A DNA stretch of 64,000 nt from Albimonas sp963816545 (GTDB lineage Bacteria > Pseudomonadota > Alphaproteobacteria > Rhodobacterales > Rhodobacteraceae). Under the pieces are notes generated by a model that did not search any database, was not told where the DNA came from, and saw only the letters and a list, made by a program, of their open reading frames with translations. The stretch covers positions 248,001 through 312,000 of the forward strand of contig CAWFLE010000007.1 of the NCBI GenBank assembly GCA_963816545.1, in the 5' to 3' direction. Below, piece by piece: positions 1 through 8,033 of this stretch (position 1 is the first letter of the stretch; each line of letters starts with the position of its first letter). Both the position numbers and the translations under genes were made by a program.

Positions 1-130
1 CCATCCGGACGTCCATGACGACGTCGTCAGAGACGTCTCATCGCAGATCGGGAACGCATCGGGCAGGCGGCCTCGAGCGGCCGGTTACGGGATCCCAGCA
101 CGCCGTGGAGGAGAAACAAGGGGTCAGGTC

Positions 131-703
131 ATGGTCTATTGCTGGACCCATGTCCGCCGCCGCTTAGTGAAGCGCTTCGAGAACGAGGGCTCGCCCATCG
201 CCGAGGAGATGCTGCGCCAGATCGCTGCCCTCTATGGGGTCGAGAAGACCGTGCGCGGCAGGGATGCGGCCATCCGGCTGGCCGCCCGGCGCGACCATTC
301 CGCCCCCATCATCGCCGCGCTCAAGCCGTGGCTGGAGACCCAGCTGTCGCGCATCCCGCAGAAATCCCAGCTGGCCGAGGACATCCGCTACACCCTCGCC
401 CACTGGCTCGGCCTGATCCGCTTCCTCGACAACGGCGCCCTCGAACTCGACACCAACGCGGTCGAGAACCAGATCCGCCCGATCGCGCTGACAAGGAAGA
501 ACGCCCTATTCGCCGGCAACGAAGTCGGCGCCGAGAACTGGGCCATGCTCGCCTCGCTCGTCGCAACCTGCAAGCTGTCGGGCGTGAACCCCGTCGACCA
601 CCTCGCCGACATCCTCCGCGCCATTCTCGATGGTCACCCGAAATCCGCCATCGAAGACCTCATGCCTTGGCAATACGCGCAGCCGTCAAGCCTCGCCGCA
701 TAG
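131..703 (+). pseudogene. IS66-family transposase, C-terminal fragment
   Basis: This is the C-terminal half of an IS66-type DDE transposase. The frame reads from a Cys-Trp-x-His-x-Arg-Arg-Arg block, typical of IS66 TnpC, through DTNAVENQIRP (the Glu is the third catalytic acidic residue) and RKNALFAGNE to an LMPWQYA tail, which is how these proteins normally end. The two catalytic Asp residues and the N-terminal part are missing: bases 1-130 in this frame do not resemble IS66. The ATG at 131 is therefore probably just the first in-frame Met after a truncation point. The element is dead, and it lies directly against a second IS66 tail and an integrase stub. Confidence 0.85.
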
Positions 704-714
704 GGCCGCGCCGT

Positions 715-876
715 CGCGCTTACGCCCCGATCGCCACCGCGAAGCTGAATGGCGTCGATCCCAAGGCATGGCTCGCCGACGTCATCGCCCGCATCGCCAG
801 CACCCCGATCAGCCGCCTCGGTCAACTCCTCCCCCGGAACCGGGTCGTCCAACCTCAGGCGGTCAACGCCGCATAG
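715..876 (+). pseudogene. Second IS66-family transposase tail, about 50 residues
   Basis: After the stop at 703 the next frame encodes TAKLNGVDPKAWLADV, then a short run ending near QLLPRN and a stop at 874-876. This matches the last ~50 residues of IS66 transposases, where the consensus has TAKLNGVDP..WLADVL..I..HP..R and a LLPWNW-like end. It is a different IS66 member from the preceding fragment, because it repeats the same C-terminal segment in another version. It has no start codon or catalytic part, so it is a relic of nested or tandem insertions. Confidence 0.75.
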
Positions 877-885
877 CCACGGTCC

Positions 886-1098
886 TCACCGGAGGGATAC
901 ATAGCGGGTGAGGATGTCCCTCAAGGGGCGGGTCGTCGGGTGTGCTGAGCAATACGTCCCGCCTTCCATCTCCGCCTCTAGCTTGCGCGCCCACTGTTCG
1001 GCATCCTTGCGGAAATGAAAGGTTATGGACGCGGCTGCATGACCTTTGATCTTGACGACGGCTTGTTAGCGGTCGCCTCGCTTGCGGGTGGTCGCCAT
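886..1098 (-). pseudogene. Phage/ICE integrase N-terminal remnant with internal stop
   Basis: On the minus strand an ATG at 1098 opens MATTRKRGDR, followed by an in-frame TAA (1066-1068). The frame then continues QAVVKIKGH and FHFRKDAEQWARKLEAEMEGG, ending at a TGA at 886-888. This resembles the N-terminal arm-binding/SAM-like part of tyrosine recombinases ('..RWQAVVRIKG..TF..KKDAEAWAR.IEAEM..G'), where Trp normally stands at the stop position. The catalytic domain is absent; the IS66 tails lie where it would be. It starts 65 bases from the tRNA-Arg, a common integrase position. It is too short and broken to be active. Confidence 0.65.
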
Positions 1099-1163
1099 TG
1101 TTCTGTATGTCTCGATGTTACGTAGGTATGCCAATGTGGCATGCAAGCGCCCGTCAGTCCTTT

Positions 1164-1241
1164 GGCCCCTTAGCTCAACTGGATAGAGCAGCGGACTTCT
1201 AATCCGCAGGTTGCAGGTTCGAGTTCCTGCAGGGGTCGCCA
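1164..1241 (+). tRNA. tRNA-Arg (anticodon TCT), CCA encoded
   Basis: Cloverleaf read by eye: acceptor GGCCCCT pairs with AGGGGTC (1231-1237), discriminator G and encoded CCA (1239-1241). The D-arm is GCTC..GAGC. The anticodon arm is GCGGA-CTTCTAA-TCCGC, giving anticodon TCT. The T-arm is GCAGG..CCTGC. The T-loop reads TTCGAGTT, eight bases instead of the invariant seven, so the gene is 78 rather than 77 nt with CCA. This may be one more single-base insertion like those in nearby genes, or real damage. A broken integrase lies 65 bases from the 5' end. Confidence 0.9.
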
Positions 1242-1428
1242 CGTCCGCCGGTGCGAGATCGGCCCTTGCCAGCCGGCCGGACGGGCGGCATAACTCGCGC
1301 CATGACCGACGCTGCCATCCTCATTCGGATCTGCATCATCCGCTGACATAGGTCGCCGCGGCGTTCGCTCTTTCCAACTTCCCCGAAAGATGACAGGCCC
1401 GCCGCGGAGACCGCCCGCGAGGCCTTGA

Positions 1429-2913
1429 ATGACCGACCACCCCCTGCGCCTGCGCAACTCGGCCACCGGCACGAAGGACCCGTTCGCGCCCCGGGACTGG
1501 CGGGACGACCTGCCGGAGGCGGAGCGCCGCGTCCGCATGTATGTCTGCGGCCCCACCGTCTACGACCGCGCGCATATCGGCAACGCCCGGCCTGCGGTGG
1601 TCTTCGACGTGCTGTTCCGCCTGCTGCGCCGCCTCTACGACGACCGGGTGATCTACGTCCGAAACCTGACTGACGTGGAGGACAAGATCAACGACCGCGC
1701 GGCGGAGCGCTGGCCGGAGATGGAGCCGCTGGCCGCCATCGCGCGTCTCACGGCGGAGACGGCGGATTGGTATCATGAGGATATGGACGCGCTCGGCGTG
1801 CTGCGACCGACGCATGAGCCGCGCGCGACCGAGCACATCGCGGGGATGGTGGAGATGATCGGTTCGCTGGTCGCCACAGGACATGCCTACGAGGCGGAGG
1901 GCCATGTCCTCTTCGACGTGCAGAGCTACGCGGCCTATGGCGCGCTCTCGGGCCGGGACACCGAGGACATGATCGCCGGCGCGCGGGTGGAGGTCGCGCC
2001 CTACAAGAAGCACCCGATGGACTTCGTGCTGTGGAAGCCGTCCACCCAGGCGCAGCCTGGCTGGGAGAGCCCGTGGGGCCGGGGCCGCCCGGGCTGGCAT
2101 ATCGAGTGCTCCGCCATGTCGAAGGCGCTGCTGGGAGCGGATTTCGACATCCATGGCGGCGGCGCGGACCTGCTGTTCCCGCATCACGAGAACGAGGCGG
2201 CGCAAAGCTGCTGCGCCTCGCCCGGGCATCGCTTCGCGGAGGTCTGGCTGCACAACGGCATGATCCGCGTGGAGGGGCGGAAGATGTCCAAGTCGCTTGG
2301 CAACTTCTTCACCGTGCACGACAAGCGCGCGGAGATGTCCGGGGATCTGATCCGCTATATTTTGCTCAACGCCCACTACCGCGACGAGCTGGACTGGACC
2401 GAGGCGGTGATCGACCAGGGCCGGGCGGCGATGAACCGGCTGAACCGTCTGAACGACCGCTTCCGACGCGCGCGGCTGGTCCCGACGGAGGATCCGCAGC
2501 CCCATCGGGACGTGCTGGAGCGGCTGTGCGACGACCTCGACACTTACGGGGCGCTCCAGGCGCTGCAGAAGCTCGCCGGCGCCGCGCTCTCGGCGCCCGA
2601 GACGTCAGAGGGCGCGCTGCGCGACGTGCTCGACACCGCCCGCTTCCTGGGCTTCCGGCTCGGCCTCTCCGCCGGGCCCGACGCGGACGTCTCGGTCGCA
2701 TCCGCGTTGGATGCGGTCGAGGCGCAGGACGCCGTCATCGAGGATGCCTGCCGGCGGCTGGACGAGGCGCGCGCGGCCAAGGACTTCGCCGCCGCCGACG
2801 CCCTGCGCGCGAAGATGCAGGAGGCCGGCCTCGTGGTGCAGACCGGGAAGGGCGGCACCACCGCGGAGCGTGGCGCCGATTTCGACCGCACCCGTCTGGA
2901 GGCCCTGAAATGA
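1429..2913 (+). CDS. cysS: Cysteinyl-tRNA synthetase
   Basis: Class I aminoacyl-tRNA synthetase that charges tRNA-Cys in the cytoplasm; 494 residues, slightly longer than the usual ~460. Visible signatures: the zinc-ligand Cys40 in YVCGPTVYD, the HIGH motif as HIGN (49-52), NLTDVEDKIN, the WHIECSAM and HHENEAAQS zinc/substrate segments, and KMSKS at 285-289. The C-terminal helical DALR-like domain follows. The reading frame is intact. Its TGA (2911-2913) overlaps the cimA ATG, so the two genes are probably co-transcribed. The start lies ~190 bases after the tRNA-Arg. Confidence 0.97.
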   Translation: MTDHPLRLRNSATGTKDPFAPRDWRDDLPEAERRVRMYVCGPTVYDRAHIGNARPAVVFDVLFRLLRRLYDDRVIYVRNLTDVEDKINDRAAERWPEMEPLAAIARLTAETADWYHEDMDALGVLRPTHEPRATEHIAGMVEMIGSLVATGHAYEAEGHVLFDVQSYAAYGALSGRDTEDMIAGARVEVAPYKKHPMDFVLWKPSTQAQPGWESPWGRGRPGWHIECSAMSKALLGADFDIHGGGADLLFPHHENEAAQSCCASPGHRFAEVWLHNGMIRVEGRKMSKSLGNFFTVHDKRAEMSGDLIRYILLNAHYRDELDWTEAVIDQGRAAMNRLNRLNDRFRRARLVPTEDPQPHRDVLERLCDDLDTYGALQALQKLAGAALSAPETSEGALRDVLDTARFLGFRLGLSAGPDADVSVASALDAVEAQDAVIEDACRRLDEARAAKDFAAADALRAKMQEAGLVVQTGKGGTTAERGADFDRTRLEALK

Positions 2914-4550
2914 CCCGCGAGCGCCTGCATCTCTTCGACACCACCCTGCGCGACGGGCAGCAGACGGCCGGGGTGGCCTTCTCGGTGGACGACAAGATCC
3001 GCATCGCGAAGGTTCTGGACGCGCTGGGGCTCGATCATGTGGAGGGGGGATGGCCGGGCGCGAACCCGACCGACTCGGACTTCTTCGAGCGGGCGCCACG
3101 GCTGACGCGCGCGCGGCTGACCGCCTTCGGGATGACCAAGCGAGTGGGCCGGTCGGCGGAGAACGACGACGTGCTCGCCGCCGTGACCAATGCCGGGACC
3201 GGATCGGTCTGCCTCGTGGGCAAGACGCACGACTATCATGTGCAGGCCGCGCTCGGCATCACGCTGGAGGAGAACCGCGAGGCGATCCGCGATTCCGTTC
3301 GCCACCTCGTCTCGCTGGGGCGGGAGGCGCTGTTTGACGCCGAGCACTTCTTCGACGGCTATCGGGCGAACCCGGACTACGCGCTGAGCTGCCTGGAGGC
3401 GGCGCTGGAGGGCGGCGCCCGCTGGGTGGTGCTGTGCGACACCAACGGGGGCACGCTGCCGGGCGCTATCGCGGAGATAGTGGGCCAGGTCTGCGCCCGC
3501 TTCCCGAAGGATAGCGTCGGCATCCACTGCCATGACGACACGGGCAACGCGGTGGCGGGCAGTCTCGCCGCCGTGGACGCGGGCGCCCGCCAGATCCAGG
3601 GGACGCTGAACGGGCTCGGCGAGCGCTGCGGCAACGCCAATCTGACCACGCTGATCCCGACGCTGCTGCTCAAGGAGCCGTACCGCTCCGCCTACGAGAC
3701 CGGCGTGAAGGAGGCGGACCTCCCCAGGCTCACGCGCGCGAGCCGGATGCTGGACGACATCCTCAACCGCACGCCCAACCGTCACGCGCCCTATGTCGGC
3801 GAGGCCGCCTTCACGCACAAGGCGGGGCTCCATGCCTCGGCGGTGCTGAAGGACCCCTCGATGTACGAGCATGTGCGCCCGGAGATCGTGGGGAACGAGC
3901 GCGTGGTTCCCATGTCCAATCAGGCGGGCCAGTCGAACCTGCGCCAGCGGCTGCTGGAGATGGGGCTGCAGGTGGACCGCGCGGACCCGCGCCTCGCCCG
4001 CATCCTGGACAAGGTCAAGCGGCGCGAGGACATGGGCTATGCCTATGACGGCGCCCAGGCGAGCTTCGAGCTGCTGGCGCGCCGGGAGCTTGGCCTGCTG
4101 CCGCGCTTCTTCGACGTCGAGCGCTACCGCGTGATGGTGGAGAAGCGCGTCAACGCCCGCGGCGAGGCGATCACCGTCTCGGAGGCGGTGGTGGTCTGCA
4201 TGATCGACGGCGAGCGGATCATGTCGGTGAGCGAGTCGCGCAACCTCGCCTCGGACGAGGATCGGGGGCCGGTGAACGCGCTCTCGCGGGCGCTGGCCAA
4301 GGACCTGGGTCGCTATCAGGAATATATCGACGACCTGAAGCTGGTGGACTTCAAGGTGCGGATCACCTCCGGCGGCGTGGAGGCGGTGACGCGGGTGCAC
4401 ATCGACTCCACCGACGGGCAGGGGCGGCGCTGGTCCACGGTCGGGGTTTCGCCGAACATCGTGGACGCCTCGTTCCAGGCGCTTCTGGATGCCGTGACCT
4501 GGAAGCTGATCCGCGACGGCGCCCGCGCCCAAGGGGCGAGCGCGGCGTGA
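2910..4550 (+). CDS. cimA: (R)-citramalate synthase, CimA type
   Basis: Condenses acetyl-CoA with pyruvate to citramalate, a threonine-independent route to 2-oxobutyrate and isoleucine. 546 residues from the ATG overlapping the cysS stop (AAATGA). N-terminal HMGL-like TIM barrel: FDTTLRDGQQTAG near residue 9, EGGWPGANP, LCDTNGGTLP and GIHCHDDTGNAVA supply the metal and substrate residues. LNGLGERCGNANL and FTHKAGLHASAV are typical of the isopropylmalate/citramalate synthase family. The C-terminal LeuA-type regulatory domain (from about 400) suggests allosteric feedback. The lack of LeuA-specific features and the VEGGWPGANP segment favour CimA over LeuA. Confidence 0.9.
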   Translation: MTRERLHLFDTTLRDGQQTAGVAFSVDDKIRIAKVLDALGLDHVEGGWPGANPTDSDFFERAPRLTRARLTAFGMTKRVGRSAENDDVLAAVTNAGTGSVCLVGKTHDYHVQAALGITLEENREAIRDSVRHLVSLGREALFDAEHFFDGYRANPDYALSCLEAALEGGARWVVLCDTNGGTLPGAIAEIVGQVCARFPKDSVGIHCHDDTGNAVAGSLAAVDAGARQIQGTLNGLGERCGNANLTTLIPTLLLKEPYRSAYETGVKEADLPRLTRASRMLDDILNRTPNRHAPYVGEAAFTHKAGLHASAVLKDPSMYEHVRPEIVGNERVVPMSNQAGQSNLRQRLLEMGLQVDRADPRLARILDKVKRREDMGYAYDGAQASFELLARRELGLLPRFFDVERYRVMVEKRVNARGEAITVSEAVVVCMIDGERIMSVSESRNLASDEDRGPVNALSRALAKDLGRYQEYIDDLKLVDFKVRITSGGVEAVTRVHIDSTDGQGRRWSTVGVSPNIVDASFQALLDAVTWKLIRDGARAQGASAA

Positions 4551-5359
4551 GCTTCGAGTCCTGCGAGGCGCTGGTCCGGGAGCACGACCGGGATCGCTGG
4601 ACGACCGCGCGGCTCGCGGGGCCGGAGGCGGGGCGGCTGCACGCGCTCTATGCCTTCAATCTGGAGGTGGCGCGCATCCCCTCGGTGGTGTCCGAGCCGA
4701 TGCTGGGCGAGATCCGTCTGCAATGGTGGCGCGATGCAGTGGCCGAGATCTTCGACGGAAAGCCTCCGCGTCGCCATGAGGTGGTCGAGCCGCTGGCCCG
4801 GACGATAGCCGCGGCGGACCTGCCGCGGGATCTGTTCGAGGCGCTGCTGGACGCGCGCTCCTACGACATGCAGGGCCCCGCCATCGGCGACCGAAGGCTG
4901 TTCGACGCCTATGTGGACGGAACCGCGGCGGCGCTGATGCGCCTCGCCGCCCTCGCTTTGGGGGCCGACGAGGCGGAGGAGCGGGCGGCGCGCGACCGTG
5001 GATGGGCTTCGGGGGCCGCCGCGCTTATCCGCGCGCTGCCGGCCCTCTATGCCCGCGGGGCGGACCCGATCCCGACGCCGGAGGAACTGGACAGGAACGT
5101 CCTCGCGGAAGGGCGTGCTCCGGACGATCTGAAAGCCGCTATCCGGAAGATAGCGCACGACGCCTTGGCGCGCGCGAACCGCGTGGCGGACACGAGGGTG
5201 CGTCCTGAGGTCCGGCCCGCCCTGCTGGCCGGCTGGCGCGCGGAGGAGACGCTGCGTCCCGCCTCCCGCCCCGGCTTCCAGCCCTTCGCGCAGACCGAAC
5301 CTTCGGAGTTCCATCGCCGCTGGACCCTTGCGCGGAAGGTGATGCTCGGCGGCTACTGA
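4547..5359 (+). CDS. Squalene/phytoene synthase-like protein, probably non-catalytic
   Basis: 270 residues from a GTG overlapping the cimA stop (GTGA), so translationally coupled. The fold family is recognisable from LHALYAFNLEVARI, QWWRDAV and a DGTAAALMRLAA helix, all at the places expected for SQS/PSY proteins. Neither Asp-rich diphosphate-Mg motif is intact: the first would lie in AFNLEVARIP and the second near GAAALIRALP, and neither has the DxxxD/DxxED pattern. This resembles the NDUFAF6-type branch (complex I assembly in mitochondria) more than carotenoid enzymes. No crt genes are nearby. The exact function is unknown. Confidence 0.7.
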   Translation: MSFESCEALVREHDRDRWTTARLAGPEAGRLHALYAFNLEVARIPSVVSEPMLGEIRLQWWRDAVAEIFDGKPPRRHEVVEPLARTIAAADLPRDLFEALLDARSYDMQGPAIGDRRLFDAYVDGTAAALMRLAALALGADEAEERAARDRGWASGAAALIRALPALYARGADPIPTPEELDRNVLAEGRAPDDLKAAIRKIAHDALARANRVADTRVRPEVRPALLAGWRAEETLRPASRPGFQPFAQTEPSEFHRRWTLARKVMLGGY

Positions 5360-5989
5360 TCAGCGCTTGCGCAGCACGTAGACCGTGGAGCGAAGGTCCG
5401 CCCCCGGCACATGGTCGCCATGCTCCTTGAACACCAGCTCGGCCATGCCGGCGTCGATGACCTCCCGCAGGCGGCCCTCGTAGCTCCGCTCCGCCAAGGC
5501 GTGGTCGTTCAGGGTGAAGACGAAGCACCCGCCGGCCTCCAGCTTGCCCAAGGCGGCGTCGATGAGTTCCGGCGGCGCGTGTCCCGGGCTGAACACGCCC
5601 ACGGCGGCGATGCGGGCGTAATCGCCCGGAGAGCCGGGGAGAGGGTTGTTGAGGTCGCCTTTGAAGACCTGCCGGTAAATGCCCTTGCAGCCTGCCGTCT
5701 TCAGCATCTCTTCCGAGAAGTCCGTCCCGTCCACGCAGGTGAAGCCCGCCTGCTTGAACGCTTCGCCCGAGAGGCCGGTGCCGCAGCCGACATCCAGCAC
5801 CGGCGCGGCCTTGTCCTCGGCGAACGCGGCCAGCGCCACGGCGCAGCGGCGCGGGCCGACATATCCCGCCGCTATAAGCTCCGCATCGTAAGTCTCGGCC
5901 CAATCGCGGTAAAGCGCCTGCGTCGCCTCAGCGTCCCCCAGTTCGTAGACGTCGTCCAGGAACTTCCGTTCGGTATCGGTGGCGGCCAT
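5360..5989 (-). CDS. Class I SAM-dependent methyltransferase
   Basis: 209 residues. The start at 5989 (MAATDTERKF) is chosen over upstream in-frame codons because GGGGAGAGG sits just before it. Motif I is VLDVGCGTGLSGE, with post-motif acidic VDGTDFSEEML and a later GGCFVFTLNDHA strand, giving a Rossmann methyltransferase fold. The N-terminal YELGDAEATQALYRDWAETYD segment is like Williams-Beuren/UbiE-type small-molecule methyltransferases. The substrate cannot be read from the sequence. It converges on the synthase-like gene with no gap between stop codons and shares its strand with trmFO. Confidence 0.8.
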   Translation of the reverse strand: MAATDTERKFLDDVYELGDAEATQALYRDWAETYDAELIAAGYVGPRRCAVALAAFAEDKAAPVLDVGCGTGLSGEAFKQAGFTCVDGTDFSEEMLKTAGCKGIYRQVFKGDLNNPLPGSPGDYARIAAVGVFSPGHAPPELIDAALGKLEAGGCFVFTLNDHALAERSYEGRLREVIDAGMAELVFKEHGDHVPGADLRSTVYVLRKR

Positions 5990-6044
5990 CCTCTCCCCTC
6001 CTCGCGTCCCTTCAAGTATGGGACGATGGGGGAGGAGGGTCAAA

Positions 6045-7398
6045 TCAGGCGGCTTCCCGGGCCCCGAGCCAGCCGAGCCAGGAGGCCTTCGCCCGCTCGG
6101 CGTAGGCGCGGGCACGGTCCCGCTTGCCCCGGCGTCCGCCCCGAACGTCCTCCAGCGGCGGGAACAGGCCGAAGTTTATGTTCATCGGCTGGAAGGTCGC
6201 GGCCTCCGCGCCGCCGGTGATGTGGTTCAGCAGCGCCCCCATGGCGGTGTCTGGCGGAGGCGGAGGCAGCCTGCGCCCCAGCCGCTCTGCCGCCGCGAGC
6301 CGGCCGGCGAGCAGGCCCATGGCCGCGCTCTCCACATAGCCCTCCACGCCGGTGACCTGGCCGGCGAAGCGGACCCGCGGCTCAGCCTTCAGGCGCATTT
6401 CGGAGTCCAGCACGCGGGGCGAATTGATGAAGGTGTTGCGATGGATCCCGCCAAGCCGGGCGAAACGCGCCTCCTCCAGACCCGGAATCCGTTTGAACGC
6501 CTCGGCTTGCGCGCCGTACTTCATCTTGGTCTGGAAGCCGACGATATTATAGAGCGTTCCCAGCGCGTTATCCCGGCGGAGCTGAACCACCGCATGAGCT
6601 TTCACGTCCGGCTGGTGCGGGTTGGTCAGACCGACCGGCTTCAGCGGACCGTAGCGCAGCGTCTCCCGCCCCCGTTCGGCCATCACCTCGATGGGCAGGC
6701 AGCCTTCGAAGTAGGGCGTGCCCTCCCACTCCTGAAACTCGGTCTTCGGCGCCTCCAGTAGGGCGTCGATGAACGCCTCGTACTGGTGGCGGTCCATGGG
6801 GCAGTTGAGGTAGGCGGTGCGCTCCTCCTCCGTCTCGCCCTTGTCGTAGCGGGACTGGAACCACGCCTTCGACAGGTCCACCGAGTCCGCGTAGACGATG
6901 GGTGCGATCGCGTCGAAGAAGGCGAGCCCGTCCTCGCCGGTCCGCCGCCGGATCTCGGCCGCCAGCTCCGGCGAGGTCAGGGGGCCCGTCGCCACGATCA
7001 CGGAGGACCAGTTCTCCGCCGGCCAGTCGACCGCGCCGCGCTCGATGGTCACCAGCGGGTGGCTCTGCAGCCGCTCGGTCACCGCTGCGGAGAAGGCGTC
7101 CCGGTCCACCGCCAGCGCGCCGCCGGCGGGCAGGGCGTGACGATCCCCCATCTCGATGATCAGGCCGCCCGCCTGCCGCATCTCCCAATGCAGGAGCCCG
7201 ACGGCGTTGGTCTCATGGTCGTCGGAGCGGAAGGAGTTGGAGCACACCATCTCCGCCAGCCCGTCGGTCTTGTGCGCGTCGGTGCCGCGCGTGGGCCGCA
7301 TCTCGTGCAGCACCACGGGGATGCCCACGGAAGGCGGCCTGCCAGGCGGCCTCGGAGCCCGCCATGCCGCCGCCGACGATGTGGATCGGTTCGCTCAT
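6045..7398 (-). CDS. trmFO: Folate-dependent tRNA-U54 methyltransferase TrmFO (frameshifted in this sequence)
   Basis: Makes ribothymidine-54 in tRNA using methylenetetrahydrofolate and FAD. The start at 7398 gives MSEPIHIVGGGMAGSEAAWQ, the FAD-binding GxGxxGxE motif. The frame then breaks near 7331-7335 (an extra A/T in the GGAAGG run) and resumes as GIPVVLHEMRP..GTDAHKTDGLAEMVCSNSF, the family signature with its conserved Cys. Removing one base yields 450 residues, normal for TrmFO. YFEGCLPIEVMAERG is also diagnostic. The C-terminus ends at 6045. The gene is probably intact in the organism. Confidence 0.9.
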
Positions 7399-7452
7399 GC
7401 CCCCGTTTCTAATGCGGCGCGCGCGGCGAGGGAACCCGCCGCGCGCCCGCCC

Positions 7453-7872
7453 TCACGCGCGGGAGAGGGACGTGTGCTCGCCGCCGAGAGCCCAGGCGCC
7501 GGGCCCCATGGCCGCGAGGAACAGCAGGCCGCCGGTGATCGACAGGTTCTTCTGGAACTGGATCATCTGGGTCATCGCCTCCATTCCCTCGGCCGACTGG
7601 GACGGAATGAAGTGGTAGAGCAGCCCCGCCACCACCGTAAACGCCGCGAGCACGATGGAAGCGGGCCGGGTGAAGAGGCCGAACGCCACCAGAGCGCCGC
7701 CCCCGATCTCCACCAGGATGGTCGGCCATACCAGGAGCCCGGGGAGGCCGCCGCTTTCGATATAGGCCGCGGCCGCGGTCGGGTCGGAGAGCTTGCCGAA
7801 GCCCGAGAGAATGAAGATCAGGGCGAGAAGGACGCGCCCGACGGGCGCGAGGAAGGAAAGCGAACCGGTCAT
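7453..7872 (-). CDS. DoxX-family membrane protein
   Basis: 139 residues with four hydrophobic segments (about 10-25, 45-65, 70-90, 105-125), the DoxX layout. RVLLALIFILSGFGKL near the N-terminus and the VWPTILVEIGGGALVAFGLFTR segment are typical of the family. DoxX-like proteins are associated with thiosulfate/quinone chemistry or redox homeostasis in some bacteria, but no specific partner is visible here. It stands alone between trmFO and the VPLPA-CTERM protein. Confidence 0.85.
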   Translation of the reverse strand: MTGSLSFLAPVGRVLLALIFILSGFGKLSDPTAAAAYIESGGLPGLLVWPTILVEIGGGALVAFGLFTRPASIVLAAFTVVAGLLYHFIPSQSAEGMEAMTQMIQFQKNLSITGGLLFLAAMGPGAWALGGEHTSLSRA

Positions 7873-8033
7873 GTCAGGCTCCGTCGATGCCGCCGCGCGG
7901 GTGTCGCGCCGCTGCGCATCAACTATCGCACCTGTGGGCGGGGGAAAGCCGTGAAGTTGGAAACAAACCGTGGCGGGCCGCCGCCCGGCGGTTCCGGTCG
8001 CGCCCCCTCATCCGGGCGCGACCGGAATGCGCG

